Source: Streptomyces viridochromogenes (lineage in GTDB: Bacteria; Actinomycetota; Actinomycetes; Streptomycetales; Streptomycetaceae). From it: a stretch of DNA of 64,000 nucleotides. The translations under genes were made by a program, and so were the position numbers. The stretch spans positions 1-64,000 of the forward strand of contig NZ_LGUR01000202.1 in the NCBI RefSeq assembly GCF_001270495.1, read 5' to 3'. Of the stretch, positions 47,122 through 55,369 are shown piece by piece. Each line of letters opens with the position of its first letter. The first letter of the stretch is position 1. A model generated the notes under the pieces. The model was not told the origin of the DNA. It saw only the letters and a list, made by a program, of their open reading frames with translations, and did not search any database.

Positions 47122-49004
47122 GCGGCAAGCCCCTCGTCAGAGCGGCGGCGAATTCTACATAGTTGTTGGTTTTCAGCGGTGGTGACGACATGCACATAGC
47201 ATCCGTCGTCGGAGAAGACGAGACCGAGCCACTGCCATTTCGTCACCAGCGCGCGGACAACCGAGGAGGGATCGGCGTCCAGAGGGATCCCAGCCTTGCC
47301 GAGCTCGGAAATGAGGGAGGCAAGGGTACGTGGCCTATACAGAGCACGGAAAAGGAAGACCTCCTCTGGCGCGCGTAGCTCAACCGTGCTCCAGTCGAAA
47401 TCAGGCCGAGTGTTGCTGAGTAGGATTCCGTCGCCAAAATCCTGGTAGCTCAGGGAGCTCGTATAATGCTGTTCCCCCCATAGAGAGAGCGCCCGTTCAA
47501 GTAGGGTAAGCACCTCGCCGCCGATTCCATGCTCGACCGTTTCGAAGAGATAGGCGATTTTGTGGAGTTCGCTCTCCGGGAGGTCATAGATCATCGCATA
47601 TTGCCGGTGTGGCCAGCGGTATGCGAATCCGAGCTCTGGCCGGTCGAAGTATGGACTGAAACGCTCTAGCGCAATACGCGATGTTCCCTCTGCGGGGTGA
47701 AGATGATGCAGCATGGGCAGTTGAGATATTACCGATAGGTAGTGTTCGCTCGTTTCGCCCGGGAACCCGTACAGATAATTCCAGGCCACAGTTAGACCCA
47801 GGCTCTCCGCGTCCCGCAGCATGCGGACGTTCTGAGCCCCACTGACGCCCTTGTCCATGATGCGCAGCACTTTTGAACTCAGATTCTCGATCCCAGGTTG
47901 GACGGAGACGATACCGGCATCACGGAGCCGCTCCAGCTGATGGTATTTCATGTTCGACTTGATTTCGTACTGAATTCTGTAGTCATAAGGGCTCTGGGCT
48001 ATATCTCTGAGGGCAGTGTCCAGATAGCCCATATCTAGGATGTTGTCGACTGCATAGAAGTCGAGGATCTTGTATTGAGATGCCATTTCCTCGAGCTCCT
48101 GTACGAATACTTTAGGGGATTTGCTACGGAAGGTCATCGATGACCCGTTGAGGCCGCAGAACGTGCAGTGATGCTTTTCGCCCCACCAGCATCCCCGCGC
48201 CGCTTCGATGGCAACACGCGGCTCTATCCAGGAGGAGACAGCGGTCTTTGCTATGCGCTCAAAATAAGCACTGTGGTCCGGCATTGGTATCTCTGTCGAT
48301 GCCAGAAGTCGGTCGGACATCGGGTTAGCATGCGCGCCGTGCTCGTCGCGCCAGCACAACCCCGGTATGTCTGCTGTTCCGTCGCTGGCCATGAGGCGGC
48401 GCAGCAGTTCCGGGAAGACCCGCTCGCCTTCGCCTCGCACGACAAAGTCAATACAGTCGAAGGCGCGGTGCAACCCTTTCCCTTGATCTCCGTCGCAGTT
48501 AGCGCCGCCCATCACGCATTTAACCTGTGGGAGGAGTTCCTTCAGTCGACATGCCAGCGCCAGGGAAGCCACATTCTGCTGGAAGGTGGAGGTGAAGCAT
48601 ACCAAGTCAGGCTTTGTTTCTGCGATCGCGCGTGCCTGGATGTTGATGAAGTCTGATGCGGCATCGTGCAAACGCATGCAGACGTCTATTTCGCGATCGG
48701 ATAGCTGGTTTCTCAGCTCATCAGCAAATTCATGCACGCGCCACGCCTTGTCACCGTACAAGGCTGAAGAGAACACCCAGTCTCCGCAACCCATGAAGTA
48801 GCTCTTGAGGGCGAAGAAGTCGTAGTCATGACGTTTGGCATCCGTTAGCACTTCAAGCATCCACTCAGCACATTCGACATTGACGTAGCGGACGTCAATA
48901 CTGAGTTCCGGTATGGTGTCTCGGAGCTTTGCGGCTAGTACGCCGAGTGCGAGTGAAGGTGTATCAATCGATGCCCATGGCATGGAAACAAGCGTGACCC
49001 GCAT
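47118..49004 (-). CDS. Cobalamin-binding radical SAM RiPP C-methyltransferase (TIGR03975 type)
   Basis: 628 residues from ATG 49004 (AGGAG upstream; ATG 49025 is an alternative). The N-terminal third is a B12-binding region with LPQVKCVMGGANCDGDQGKGLH. The radical SAM motif is C272, C280, C283 (CWWGEKHHCTFC), the CX7CX2C spacing of the TIGR03975 family. SIQPG-like VSVQPGIENLSSKVLRIMDKGV and AWNYLYGFPGE follow, then a C-terminal winged region. Members methylate unactivated carbons in ribosomal peptides. The likely substrate is the 27-residue peptide encoded 128 bp upstream. A line of this gene I counted had about 55 percent GC, far below the 70-plus percent of the core genes. Confidence 0.88.
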   Translation of the reverse strand: MRVTLVSMPWASIDTPSLALGVLAAKLRDTIPELSIDVRYVNVECAEWMLEVLTDAKRHDYDFFALKSYFMGCGDWVFSSALYGDKAWRVHEFADELRNQLSDREIDVCMRLHDAASDFINIQARAIAETKPDLVCFTSTFQQNVASLALACRLKELLPQVKCVMGGANCDGDQGKGLHRAFDCIDFVVRGEGERVFPELLRRLMASDGTADIPGLCWRDEHGAHANPMSDRLLASTEIPMPDHSAYFERIAKTAVSSWIEPRVAIEAARGCWWGEKHHCTFCGLNGSSMTFRSKSPKVFVQELEEMASQYKILDFYAVDNILDMGYLDTALRDIAQSPYDYRIQYEIKSNMKYHQLERLRDAGIVSVQPGIENLSSKVLRIMDKGVSGAQNVRMLRDAESLGLTVAWNYLYGFPGETSEHYLSVISQLPMLHHLHPAEGTSRIALERFSPYFDRPELGFAYRWPHRQYAMIYDLPESELHKIAYLFETVEHGIGGEVLTLLERALSLWGEQHYTSSLSYQDFGDGILLSNTRPDFDWSTVELRAPEEVFLFRALYRPRTLASLISELGKAGIPLDADPSSVVRALVTKWQWLGLVFSDDGCYVHVVTTAENQQLCRIRRRSDEGLAA

Positions 49005-49071
49005 CGTCTCTCCTCGCATGGTCATGGTGCAGATCTTGGATTAACGTGACGCGCCCCTGCGCCGTACCCCA

Positions 49072-49105
49072 CTGATTCCCCACAGTAGAAGCTGCGGGGA
49101 ATCAG
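49072..49105 (-). terminator. Attenuator-like hairpin between peptide and maturase genes
   Basis: GGGGAATCAG/CTGATTCCCC: a perfect 10-bp stem (49096-49105 with 49072-49081) and a 14-nt loop, 26 nt after the precursor stop. No U-tract. In RiPP operons such a stem lets the short precursor message outnumber the enzyme message. Confidence 0.6.
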
Positions 49106-49131
49106 ACGAGCTGTCACAACTCTGCGCAACC

Positions 49132-49215
49132 CTAGGACTTGATGCTGATGTCGATACGCGGGGCCTGTTCGGCCTCAGAACCCTGCGGGTCGCTGTCCAC
49201 AACCTGTTTCTCCAT
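49132..49215 (-). CDS. Putative RiPP precursor peptide, 27 residues
   Basis: ATG at 49213-49215, stop TAG at 49132-49134, with an excellent GGAAGGAGG 8 nt before the start. Residues 1-19 are acidic and Gln/Pro-rich (E2, D7, D9, E14, E16, ending QAP), like a leader. Residues 20-27 read RIDISIKS, with isoleucine at 21, 23 and 25, a plausible core for carbon methylation. No cysteine, so no lanthionine or sactionine chemistry. The gene is first in line before the radical SAM maturase and DUF5825 genes. The assignment rests on position, ribosome binding site and composition; I know no named family for it. Confidence 0.65.
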   Translation of the reverse strand: MEKQVVDSDPQGSEAEQAPRIDISIKS

Positions 49216-50153
49216 GATCCACACCTCCTTCCTCCGCTTAGTAGCAGCTGATGGAGCGGCCTCTCATGCACGGCGGTCCAATCCGCCGTCCAGCTCGCGC
49301 TGTTTAGCTTGCAAGAGAGACCGGGTGCCTGAGTACCTGAAACCTTTTAGTACTCCAGCAGGAGGGCTTTGGCCTAGCCTGGTCGTGCCCCCTGTCGTGG
49401 TGTAGGGGATCAGCGTGGAAAACTTCAGGTCTCCCATGCGATTCGCCGATCTGTGGCATCCAGAGACCTGACGTCCCGTCAGTGCCGACGCGTCGCGAGT
49501 GGCCACCGTCACGGAGGCCGTTGGCCTGGGTGGCCGACCAGGCGGACCGATGGACGGCGGCCGGGCCGTCACCGCGTTGTCGGTCTTGTGGGGACAGCGC
49601 GTGACCGTTCCTCCATAGGTGTTGAAGTCGACGCTCCCGGCGAACCACAGCGCTGTCCGTGCGTGTGAGGTGGTGGTGCACTACGGCAATCTGACGGCCC
49701 GTGAACCGAAAGCGCAGGAATGTCGACTTGATCTTGATGTGCCAGTCCGCCACTTCCTCTTCCGAGCCGTGCAGCGCTGCGGTGAGCCAGGGAAGCTGCC
49801 GGATCTTCAGATTGCCGGGGCGTGTGGCCCGCGCTCACCGCCCCGCGGAAGCCGTCCAGCAGTCGGTGGTCCTCTCCGAGCTCCGCCGCGACCTAGCCGA
49901 GGAGCACATGGGTTCCCGCCGCGCGGCGGGTCAGGGTGAACTCGGCGTTGAGCGGGGCGTTCCTATCTCTGGCGGCGCGGTGCCGCTCCGCCCGCTGCCC
50001 GTGATTGCGCACCATACGCGTGAAACATTCCGATCTTGGGGGTCGCGGATCGGTGAGATCGGCTGGTGGTGGGCCCAGGGACGTAGGCGGGGCAGGAGTG
50101 GGCGCCGTGTCGGCGGTAGTGGCTGACCTGGGCGCGGGTCTGTCTGAGCGAGC
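49216..50153. other. Region without an intact gene between RiPP and NRPS genes
   Basis: Upstream signals of the peptide gene occupy the first 150 bp. Beyond, the minus strand holds coding-like fragments broken by stops and phase changes, e.g. TAALHGSEEEVADWHIKIKS then TFLRFRFTGRQIAVVHHHL near 49650-49760 and EFTLTRRAAGTHVLLG before a stop near 49900. They may be one decayed gene; the family is not recognised. 49960-50153 shows nothing. Confidence 0.35.
49270..49355. promoter_or_regulatory. Two inverted repeats upstream of the RiPP operon
   Basis: ACGGCGG (49270-49276) with CCGCCGT (49283-49289), and GAGTAC (49331-49336) with GTACTC (49350-49355). Both lie in the upstream region of the peptide gene, 55-140 bp before its start, and could be operator or leader structures. 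Confidence 0.4.
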
Positions 50154-51224
50154 TCAGGAACAGTCCTCGACAAAACCTCGGGCCTGTTCGCTGCGCTCCC
50201 ACCGGGAGAGGATTTTCCCCAGCTCATCTGCGGCCGGGTAACGCAGCATCTGATGGTGGGCGGACTGGATTTGGTGCTCATGCACCGTGCCGGCGACGCT
50301 GGGCTGCCAGAGCTGGGCGGTGAGGCCCTGTGGCCGTCCCTGAAGGGCGGTGAAGAACAGCAGGTCCCCACGGAATTCCCGGGGGGTGAAGCCTCGGGTG
50401 AGACGGTCATTGCGTAGCGCGGCGTCGACCAGCTCGTTGGCGTCCTCCAAGCCTGTCGCCTCGTGCAGTGCCGCGACGACGGAGGAATGGTCTGCGGACC
50501 CGGCCTGGCCCGGACTGCCGTCGGCCACGCTCTCCAAGAGTTCGTCCAGCACTGCCTCGTCCCGGTCACCGGTGAAGACCGAGATCGGGTACGCGTCGAC
50601 AATGGCCAGCGTGGAAACCTCTTCACCCTGCGACTGCAGCATGGTGGCCATAGCGTGAGCGATCAGTCCGCCCAGTGACCAGCCGATCAGCCGGTACGGG
50701 CCCTTCGGCTGGACCTTCCGGATCCGCGCCAGATACTCCCGGCTGAGATCGTCCAGCGAGTCATAGCGAGCGTCGGCCGTGCCCGTGGCCTGAAGTCCGT
50801 AGACCGGCTGATCCGTGTCCAGGTGCGGGAGGATCGAGGCATAGCTCCAACTGAGGCCGAGAATGGGGTGTACACAGAACAGCGGCCGATCGCTGCCGGT
50901 AGCTCTGATGGCGAGCAGCGGTTCGGTCAGATTCTCCGCACCCTGCTGATGCAGCCGGACCGCCAAACCGGCTGGTGTGGGGTTCCGGAACAGATCCTGC
51001 ACGGCAATCTTGATGCCGAGCAGTGCGCGCAGCCGACGCTGCAACCGGACCGCCAGCATGGAGTGGCCGCCCAGCGCGAAGAAATCATCCTGCGGGCCTA
51101 CCCGGTTGACCACAAGTAGGGTGGCGAACATCTCGCACAGGAGGTGTTCATAGGGATTCGGCTCATGCCGCACCGGGCGGTCGGGAATCGTGGAAGTTCG
51201 CGTGGATTCAGTGGACATGGGCAT
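50154..51224 (-). CDS. Free-standing NRPS carrier-thioesterase (T-TE) protein
   Basis: 356 residues from ATG 51224 (AGGAG 5 nt before; ATG 51218 possible). A carrier domain (about 25-105) with the phosphopantetheine serine in FFALGGHSMLAVRLQRRL, then a type I thioesterase (about 120-350) with PLFCVHPILGLSWSYASILPHL, the nucleophile elbow IGWSLGGLIAHAMA, and a late His in IQSAHHQMLR. It would accept the chain from the terminal C domain of the upstream synthetase and release it by hydrolysis or cyclisation. No adenylation domain is attached, so its carrier must be loaded from elsewhere or merely act as a transfer station. Overlaps the preceding small gene by 17 bp. Confidence 0.9.
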   Translation of the reverse strand: MPMSTESTRTSTIPDRPVRHEPNPYEHLLCEMFATLLVVNRVGPQDDFFALGGHSMLAVRLQRRLRALLGIKIAVQDLFRNPTPAGLAVRLHQQGAENLTEPLLAIRATGSDRPLFCVHPILGLSWSYASILPHLDTDQPVYGLQATGTADARYDSLDDLSREYLARIRKVQPKGPYRLIGWSLGGLIAHAMATMLQSQGEEVSTLAIVDAYPISVFTGDRDEAVLDELLESVADGSPGQAGSADHSSVVAALHEATGLEDANELVDAALRNDRLTRGFTPREFRGDLLFFTALQGRPQGLTAQLWQPSVAGTVHEHQIQSAHHQMLRYPAADELGKILSRWERSEQARGFVEDCS

Positions 51225-51630
51225 CTCGGCTCCTGGATGAGACAGGATTCGGAAGGGGCGGGTGCGGGCTGTTCGTCCGGTTAGGCCGACGCAGCGCATC
51301 GCGTGCGCGCACCACGGTGACCGACGTCGCCTGTACTGCGGCGCGCACCGACCCCAGCGCGTCGCCCAGCAACTCCAGGCGCTCGGCGGGTGGCTGGTCG
51401 GCGGGCGCCTCACCCGCGCGGATCAGTAGCAGTGCGGCTTCCAACACAGCGAACTGTGCCTCCGCCAGTGGCTCTCGGCGGTCCAGTGACGTGAGCGCCA
51501 GCTCCAGCGCTTGCTCGACCGCCAGTAGCCGGGGACGGAGCTCGTTGGTCGCCGCCACGGTGGTGGCGGTCACGGCTTCAGAGGCACGCACGTGGGCCGT
51601 GTCTCTCCAGTTCCTGTCGGTGAGTGTCAT
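51208..51630 (-). CDS. Small helical protein of unknown function in NRPS operon
   Basis: 140 residues; ATG 51630 overlaps the MFS stop (ATGA) and the 3' end overlaps the T-TE gene by 17 bp, so it is a true part of the operon. The sequence is strongly helical (RPRLLAVEQALELALTSLDR, AQFAVLEAALLLIRAGEAP, RLELLGDALGSVRAAVQATSVTVVRARDAL) with a polar tail. No catalytic motif, signal peptide or membrane segment. I do not recognise the family. A docking, chaperone or immunity role is possible but unsupported. Confidence 0.75.
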   Translation of the reverse strand: MTLTDRNWRDTAHVRASEAVTATTVAATNELRPRLLAVEQALELALTSLDRREPLAEAQFAVLEAALLLIRAGEAPADQPPAERLELLGDALGSVRAAVQATSVTVVRARDALRRPNRTNSPHPPLPNPVSSRSRDAHVH

Positions 51631-52925
51631 CGTCCGGCCCTCCGCACCGGCGGGCCTTCGGCATCGCGGCCCCGGTCTCCCGAGTCGACCTGCTCTGGTC
51701 CGCGCGCGACTGCCTTCTCGGAGGTCGTCGGGCTCTCGTCCGCGAGGGAGGCAACGACCGCAGGGGCCGAGGCTGGCCGGCTCAGTATGGCGATGGCGGC
51801 CATGAGTGCCGCGAGCACGATCAGCGCGTACATGATGCGGTAGTCGATGATGCCGATCATTGCCGCGCCCGCGGCGATGGATACGGACTGTGTTCCGCCG
51901 GACGTCATGTTGACCGCTGACTGCACCCGTCCCTGTAGCCGCGAGGGGGTGTAGAGGTGTGTGGCCGTTCCCATCGCCACGATCACCATGGGCATGCCGA
52001 TTCCGTTCAGCGCGACGCCGAGCAGGAACAGATTCGTCTCGCGGGTGACGCACAGGCACATCGCTACCGCCACCACGCTGTAACCCACACCGCTGATCCG
52101 GCTCTCTCCGAACCGTTTGACCAGGGGACCGGCCAGCAGGCCGCTCAGTACCGAACCGGCCCCCTGGACGGACGCGGCGATGCCGAAGAAGGTGGCAGGC
52201 AGGCCCAGCCCTTCATCAATGGCGGCGAAGGCCGCGCTCTCGAGCAGTCCGGCGACGAGCATGAAGCTGGCGATCGCCGCCGTCAGCCGAAACAACAACG
52301 GCACCTGATGTATGTACCGGAATCCGGCGGCGATCTGGGTACGGAATCGCTCGCCGGAGGCTGCGGGCAGCGATTCGGTCACTTTGATGGAGGCCAGCAT
52401 CACCATGGCCACCACAAACGTCATGGCGTCCGCCAGGGCCAGGAATCCCCCGCCCCATGCCGCGTAGATCCCGGCACCGACGGCTGGGGACGCGATGCGC
52501 ACCCCCTCTCGGGTCGCGATCAGCAGCGACCTGGCCTGTGCCGCGTCGGAGGACGGCAGCAGGTCCTTGAGCAGGGCGTTCCGTGCTGGGGTGTTGAAGA
52601 GGATGCCGTAGCAGAACGCCACCAGATACAGGATCCATAGCTGATCGGTGGTGCGGACCATCAGCAGGGAGAGGACGATCAGGGCCATGCCGCCGTACAT
52701 CCACAGCAGCAGCGGTTTTCTGTTGACCCGGTCGACGAGGTAGCCCATCAGCGGGGAGCCGAGTCCGGGCACTGTGAGGAACAGGAAGACCAGGCCGGCT
52801 GAGGCATCCGAGCCAGTCAGTTCCTTGGCCCAGATAGCCAGCGAGAGGTACATGGCACTATCACCGAAGCTGGATACCGTCTCTCCGATCAGCAGCCGGC
52901 GGAAGCGCGCATTGCGCAGAATCAT
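51627..52925 (-). CDS. MFS transporter, probable product exporter
   Basis: 432 residues from ATG 52925 (AAGGAG 11 nt before). Twelve helices expected: RNARFRRLLIGETVSSFGDSAMYLSLAIWAKELTG at the start, DRVNRKPLLLWMYGGMALIVLSLLMV as the loop 2-3 motif. The layout is that of the MFS_3 (enterobactin-exporter-like) branch. Within the NRPS operon it is the natural candidate for exporting the peptide or giving self-protection. Translationally coupled to the small helical protein. Confidence 0.88.
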   Translation of the reverse strand: MILRNARFRRLLIGETVSSFGDSAMYLSLAIWAKELTGSDASAGLVFLFLTVPGLGSPLMGYLVDRVNRKPLLLWMYGGMALIVLSLLMVRTTDQLWILYLVAFCYGILFNTPARNALLKDLLPSSDAAQARSLLIATREGVRIASPAVGAGIYAAWGGGFLALADAMTFVVAMVMLASIKVTESLPAASGERFRTQIAAGFRYIHQVPLLFRLTAAIASFMLVAGLLESAAFAAIDEGLGLPATFFGIAASVQGAGSVLSGLLAGPLVKRFGESRISGVGYSVVAVAMCLCVTRETNLFLLGVALNGIGMPMVIVAMGTATHLYTPSRLQGRVQSAVNMTSGGTQSVSIAAGAAMIGIIDYRIMYALIVLAALMAAIAILSRPASAPAVVASLADESPTTSEKAVARGPEQVDSGDRGRDAEGPPVRRAGR

Positions 52926-53130
52926 GATGCCTGTCACTCCTTGCTCTCTGCTCTGTCCGGGACCGCCGCCCGTCCCGCCGGCCCAAGTGGCCCGGTCGGG
53001 CCGTACGGAGCGTCTGTTGAGGCTCAGTGGGTCCGGTGGCCTTGGGCGAGGCGGGACAGGCCTGCTCCAGTGGCCTTGAGGAATTGCCGTGCTGTCGTCA
53101 GGACCGGGAGTGGTGCCGTCGGCTTGGTAC

Positions 53131-53733
53131 TCATGTGGACTGCCCGGCCAGGGCCGGACCGGCGTCCACCTCTCGGCTGTCCGGGGCGAGCAGATCGAGG
53201 GCTTCCTCCACGTCATCGGCCGAGCGCACCATGTCTCGCTCGACCGAGGTGAGGAAGCCCTCCCGCACCACGTGGTCGAGGAAGCTCAGCAGCGGGTCGA
53301 AGTAGCCGCTGGCGTTGACCAGCACGGTCGGCTTGCTGTGCATGCCGAGCTGGTTCCAGGTCGCCACTTCCATGAGTTCGTCCAGGGTGCCGAGTCCGCC
53401 CGGCAACACGGCGAAGGCGTGGGACAGCCGGTACATGAGGGCCTTGCGCTCATGCATGGAGCGGACAACGAAGATTTCCCCTGGGGCTGCGTCCGAGCGC
53501 TCTCGCTCGTGGAGTTCGGTGGGAATCACCCCGGTCACCGAGACGCCGTGGCGCAGCGCCGTCCTGGCCACCGTGCCCATCACGCCGACGCCGCCGGCGC
53601 CGTAGACCAACCCCAGGCTTCGGCGGCCCATCGCGGCGCCGAACTCCTCGGCCAGGGCGAGATGTTTGGTGGTTGCACCGGGACGCGCTCCACAGAAGAC
53701 TGCTATCCGTGTGCCGGTCTGAACAGAGGGCAT
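53131..53733 (-). CDS. LOG-family nucleotide 5'-monophosphate N-glycosidase
   Basis: 200 residues from ATG 53733 (GGAG 6 nt before). IAVFCGARPGATTKHLALAEEFG and YGAGGVGVMGTVA open the Rossmann fold; VRSMHERKALMYRLSHAFAVLPGGLGTLDELMEVATW holds the MHxRK and PGGxGTxxE signatures. LOG proteins (TIGR00730, often mislabelled lysine decarboxylase) hydrolyse the base-ribose bond of nucleoside 5'-monophosphates, in plants activating cytokinins. Inside an NRPS operon this suggests a nucleotide-derived precursor or product part. 98 bp after the amidohydrolase gene. Confidence 0.85.
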   Translation of the reverse strand: MPSVQTGTRIAVFCGARPGATTKHLALAEEFGAAMGRRSLGLVYGAGGVGVMGTVARTALRHGVSVTGVIPTELHERERSDAAPGEIFVVRSMHERKALMYRLSHAFAVLPGGLGTLDELMEVATWNQLGMHSKPTVLVNASGYFDPLLSFLDHVVREGFLTSVERDMVRSADDVEEALDLLAPDSREVDAGPALAGQST

Positions 53734-53831
53734 GGCTATCTCCACAGGTGAATGAGTGGACGAAAGATGGGGATGCGCGGCCCGAGCCAGGTGCCTGCCC
53801 GGGCCTGTGGAACGGGAGTGCCGGACCGGCC

Positions 53832-55136
53832 CTAGAGCCGAAGCACCGTCTGCAGAAGTACGTCGGCGCCGGCGACCAGGTCGTCCGGAGCTGTGTTTTC
53901 CCAGGGGACATGGCTGACCCCACCGATGCTGGGGACGAAGATCATGCCGATGGAAGTGATATTCGCGACCACCTGCGCGTCATGACCGGCCCCGCTGGGC
54001 AGCCTCTCGTAGGCCAGGCCCAGGTCCTTCGCTGATGCGGCGATGGCTTCCCGCAATCGGTCGTCGGTCTGCACTGGATCGGTGCGTATCGTCCCTTCCA
54101 CAGAGATGCGCACGTCGCCCCGGTTGGCCACGCTGGCCAGCGCTCCGCTCAACGTGGCCTCGGCGGCGGCGAGCCGCTTTGCCGAACTGTCCCTGAGATC
54201 GACGCTGAACCGCACAGTCTCGGGAATGGTGTTGGATGAGTTCGGCGACACCTCCAGCCATCCGACGGTGGCCACTCGGCACAGCTCCTCCTCGCGAGCC
54301 AGCCGCTGTACGGCGATGATCGCGTGGGAGGCGGTGATCAGGGGATCCCGACGCCCCTCCATCGGCGTGGTGCCTGCGTGGCCGGGCTCCCCATGGATCA
54401 CTACGGTGAACTGGGTACGTCCGGTGATCGAGTCGACGACACCGATGGGCTTGCCCAGTCGCTCCAGCACCGGGCCCTGCTCCACATGCAGCTCCAGGTA
54501 GGCGGCGAGCGAGCCCGGCGGCCAGGCGGCCGACCTCAGGTCGGACAGATCACCGCCGGCCAGGGCCAGCGCATCCCGCAGCGGCTTGCCGGAGTAGTCC
54601 ACGGGGTCGCTCGGTAGGTCGTCCACTCGCCCGGCGAGCACCATGGAACCCCAGAAAGGCTGAGGGAAGAGCGCCCCCTCCTCGTTAGCGAAGGCCACCA
54701 CGGTGACCTCACAACTGGTGTCGGTGGCAGAGGCGTTGAGCGTCTCTAGCACTTCGAGACCGGCCAATACGCCGTAGGCGCCGTCGAGCTTGCCGCCGTT
54801 GGCAACGGTGTCCAGATGGGAACCGATGAGCACGCGAGGCTTGCTCGGCCGGTCGCCGTTTCCGGCCGGGCACCGGATGAGGACATTGCCGCCGGCGTCG
54901 ATGACCGTCTCCAGTCCAGCATGCCGTGCCTCCCGGGCTAGGCAGGTCCGTGCCTCCCGGTCGGTCTCGCTGAAGCCCAGCCGGTTGATGCCACCGTCCT
55001 TGCCGCGGCCGATCGCCGCGAACCGTTCGATCCGGTCGAGCAGACGGGCGCCGTCGACACGCCCTGGGGTCCCGGTCCTGGAGGCGCGGGAGGGGGGTGC
55101 CGCACCGTCGCCAGAGGTCACAGCGGGATTACGCAT
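53832..55136 (-). CDS. M20-type amidohydrolase (N-carbamoyl-L-amino acid hydrolase/allantoate amidohydrolase-like)
   Basis: 434 residues from ATG 55136. Metal-site blocks [66 protein letters not shown] and the final [12 protein letters not shown] match the amidase/hydantoinase/carbamoylase group of peptidase M20. These enzymes cleave carbamoyl or ureido groups from amino acids, using two zinc or manganese ions. In this operon it may make a building block or trim the product. Overlaps the MbtH gene end by 8 bp. Confidence 0.88.
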   Translation of the reverse strand: MRNPAVTSGDGAAPPSRASRTGTPGRVDGARLLDRIERFAAIGRGKDGGINRLGFSETDREARTCLAREARHAGLETVIDAGGNVLIRCPAGNGDRPSKPRVLIGSHLDTVANGGKLDGAYGVLAGLEVLETLNASATDTSCEVTVVAFANEEGALFPQPFWGSMVLAGRVDDLPSDPVDYSGKPLRDALALAGGDLSDLRSAAWPPGSLAAYLELHVEQGPVLERLGKPIGVVDSITGRTQFTVVIHGEPGHAGTTPMEGRRDPLITASHAIIAVQRLAREEELCRVATVGWLEVSPNSSNTIPETVRFSVDLRDSSAKRLAAAEATLSGALASVANRGDVRISVEGTIRTDPVQTDDRLREAIAASAKDLGLAYERLPSGAGHDAQVVANITSIGMIFVPSIGGVSHVPWENTAPDDLVAGADVLLQTVLRL

Positions 55137-55347
55137 CGCTGTCACCCATCGCCGTGACCAGGCTCTTGGGCCGCATGTCTGTCCAGTTGGCTTCGACAAA
55201 GTCGAGGCAGGTCTGCCGGTCGGCCTCGCAGTGAGCCACGTTCCAGCCGGCCGGTACCTCGATGAACGTCGGCCACAGGGAGTACTGACCCTCATCGTTG
55301 ATCAGGACCAGGAAGGTGCCTTCACTGTTGTCGAAGGGGTTGGACAT
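55129..55347 (-). CDS. MbtH-like protein
   Basis: 72 residues, with AAGGAGGC before ATG 55347. [26 protein letters not shown], then [12 protein letters not shown] and [11 protein letters not shown], contain the invariant Trp pair and SLWP of the family. MbtH proteins bind adenylation domains and are often needed for their activity or folding. 22 bp after the C-A-T-C synthetase, it most likely serves the A domain of the first synthetase in this operon. Confidence 0.96.
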   Translation of the reverse strand: MSNPFDNSEGTFLVLINDEGQYSLWPTFIEVPAGWNVAHCEADRQTCLDFVEANWTDMRPKSLVTAMGDSDA

Positions 55348-55369
55348 GGGATGCCTCCTTGGTTTGAGG

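Noticed and set aside
49041..49271. 76-codon minus frame covering the RiPP peptide in another phase
   Set aside because: Arg/Ser/Gly-rich without ribosome binding site; the 27-codon frame has GGAAGGAGG at ideal distance.
49304..49753. 149-codon minus frame as a possible second RiPP or immunity gene
   Set aside because: Coding-like character only in its first 40 codons, no binding site, and phase changes on both sides. Treated as a decayed fragment.
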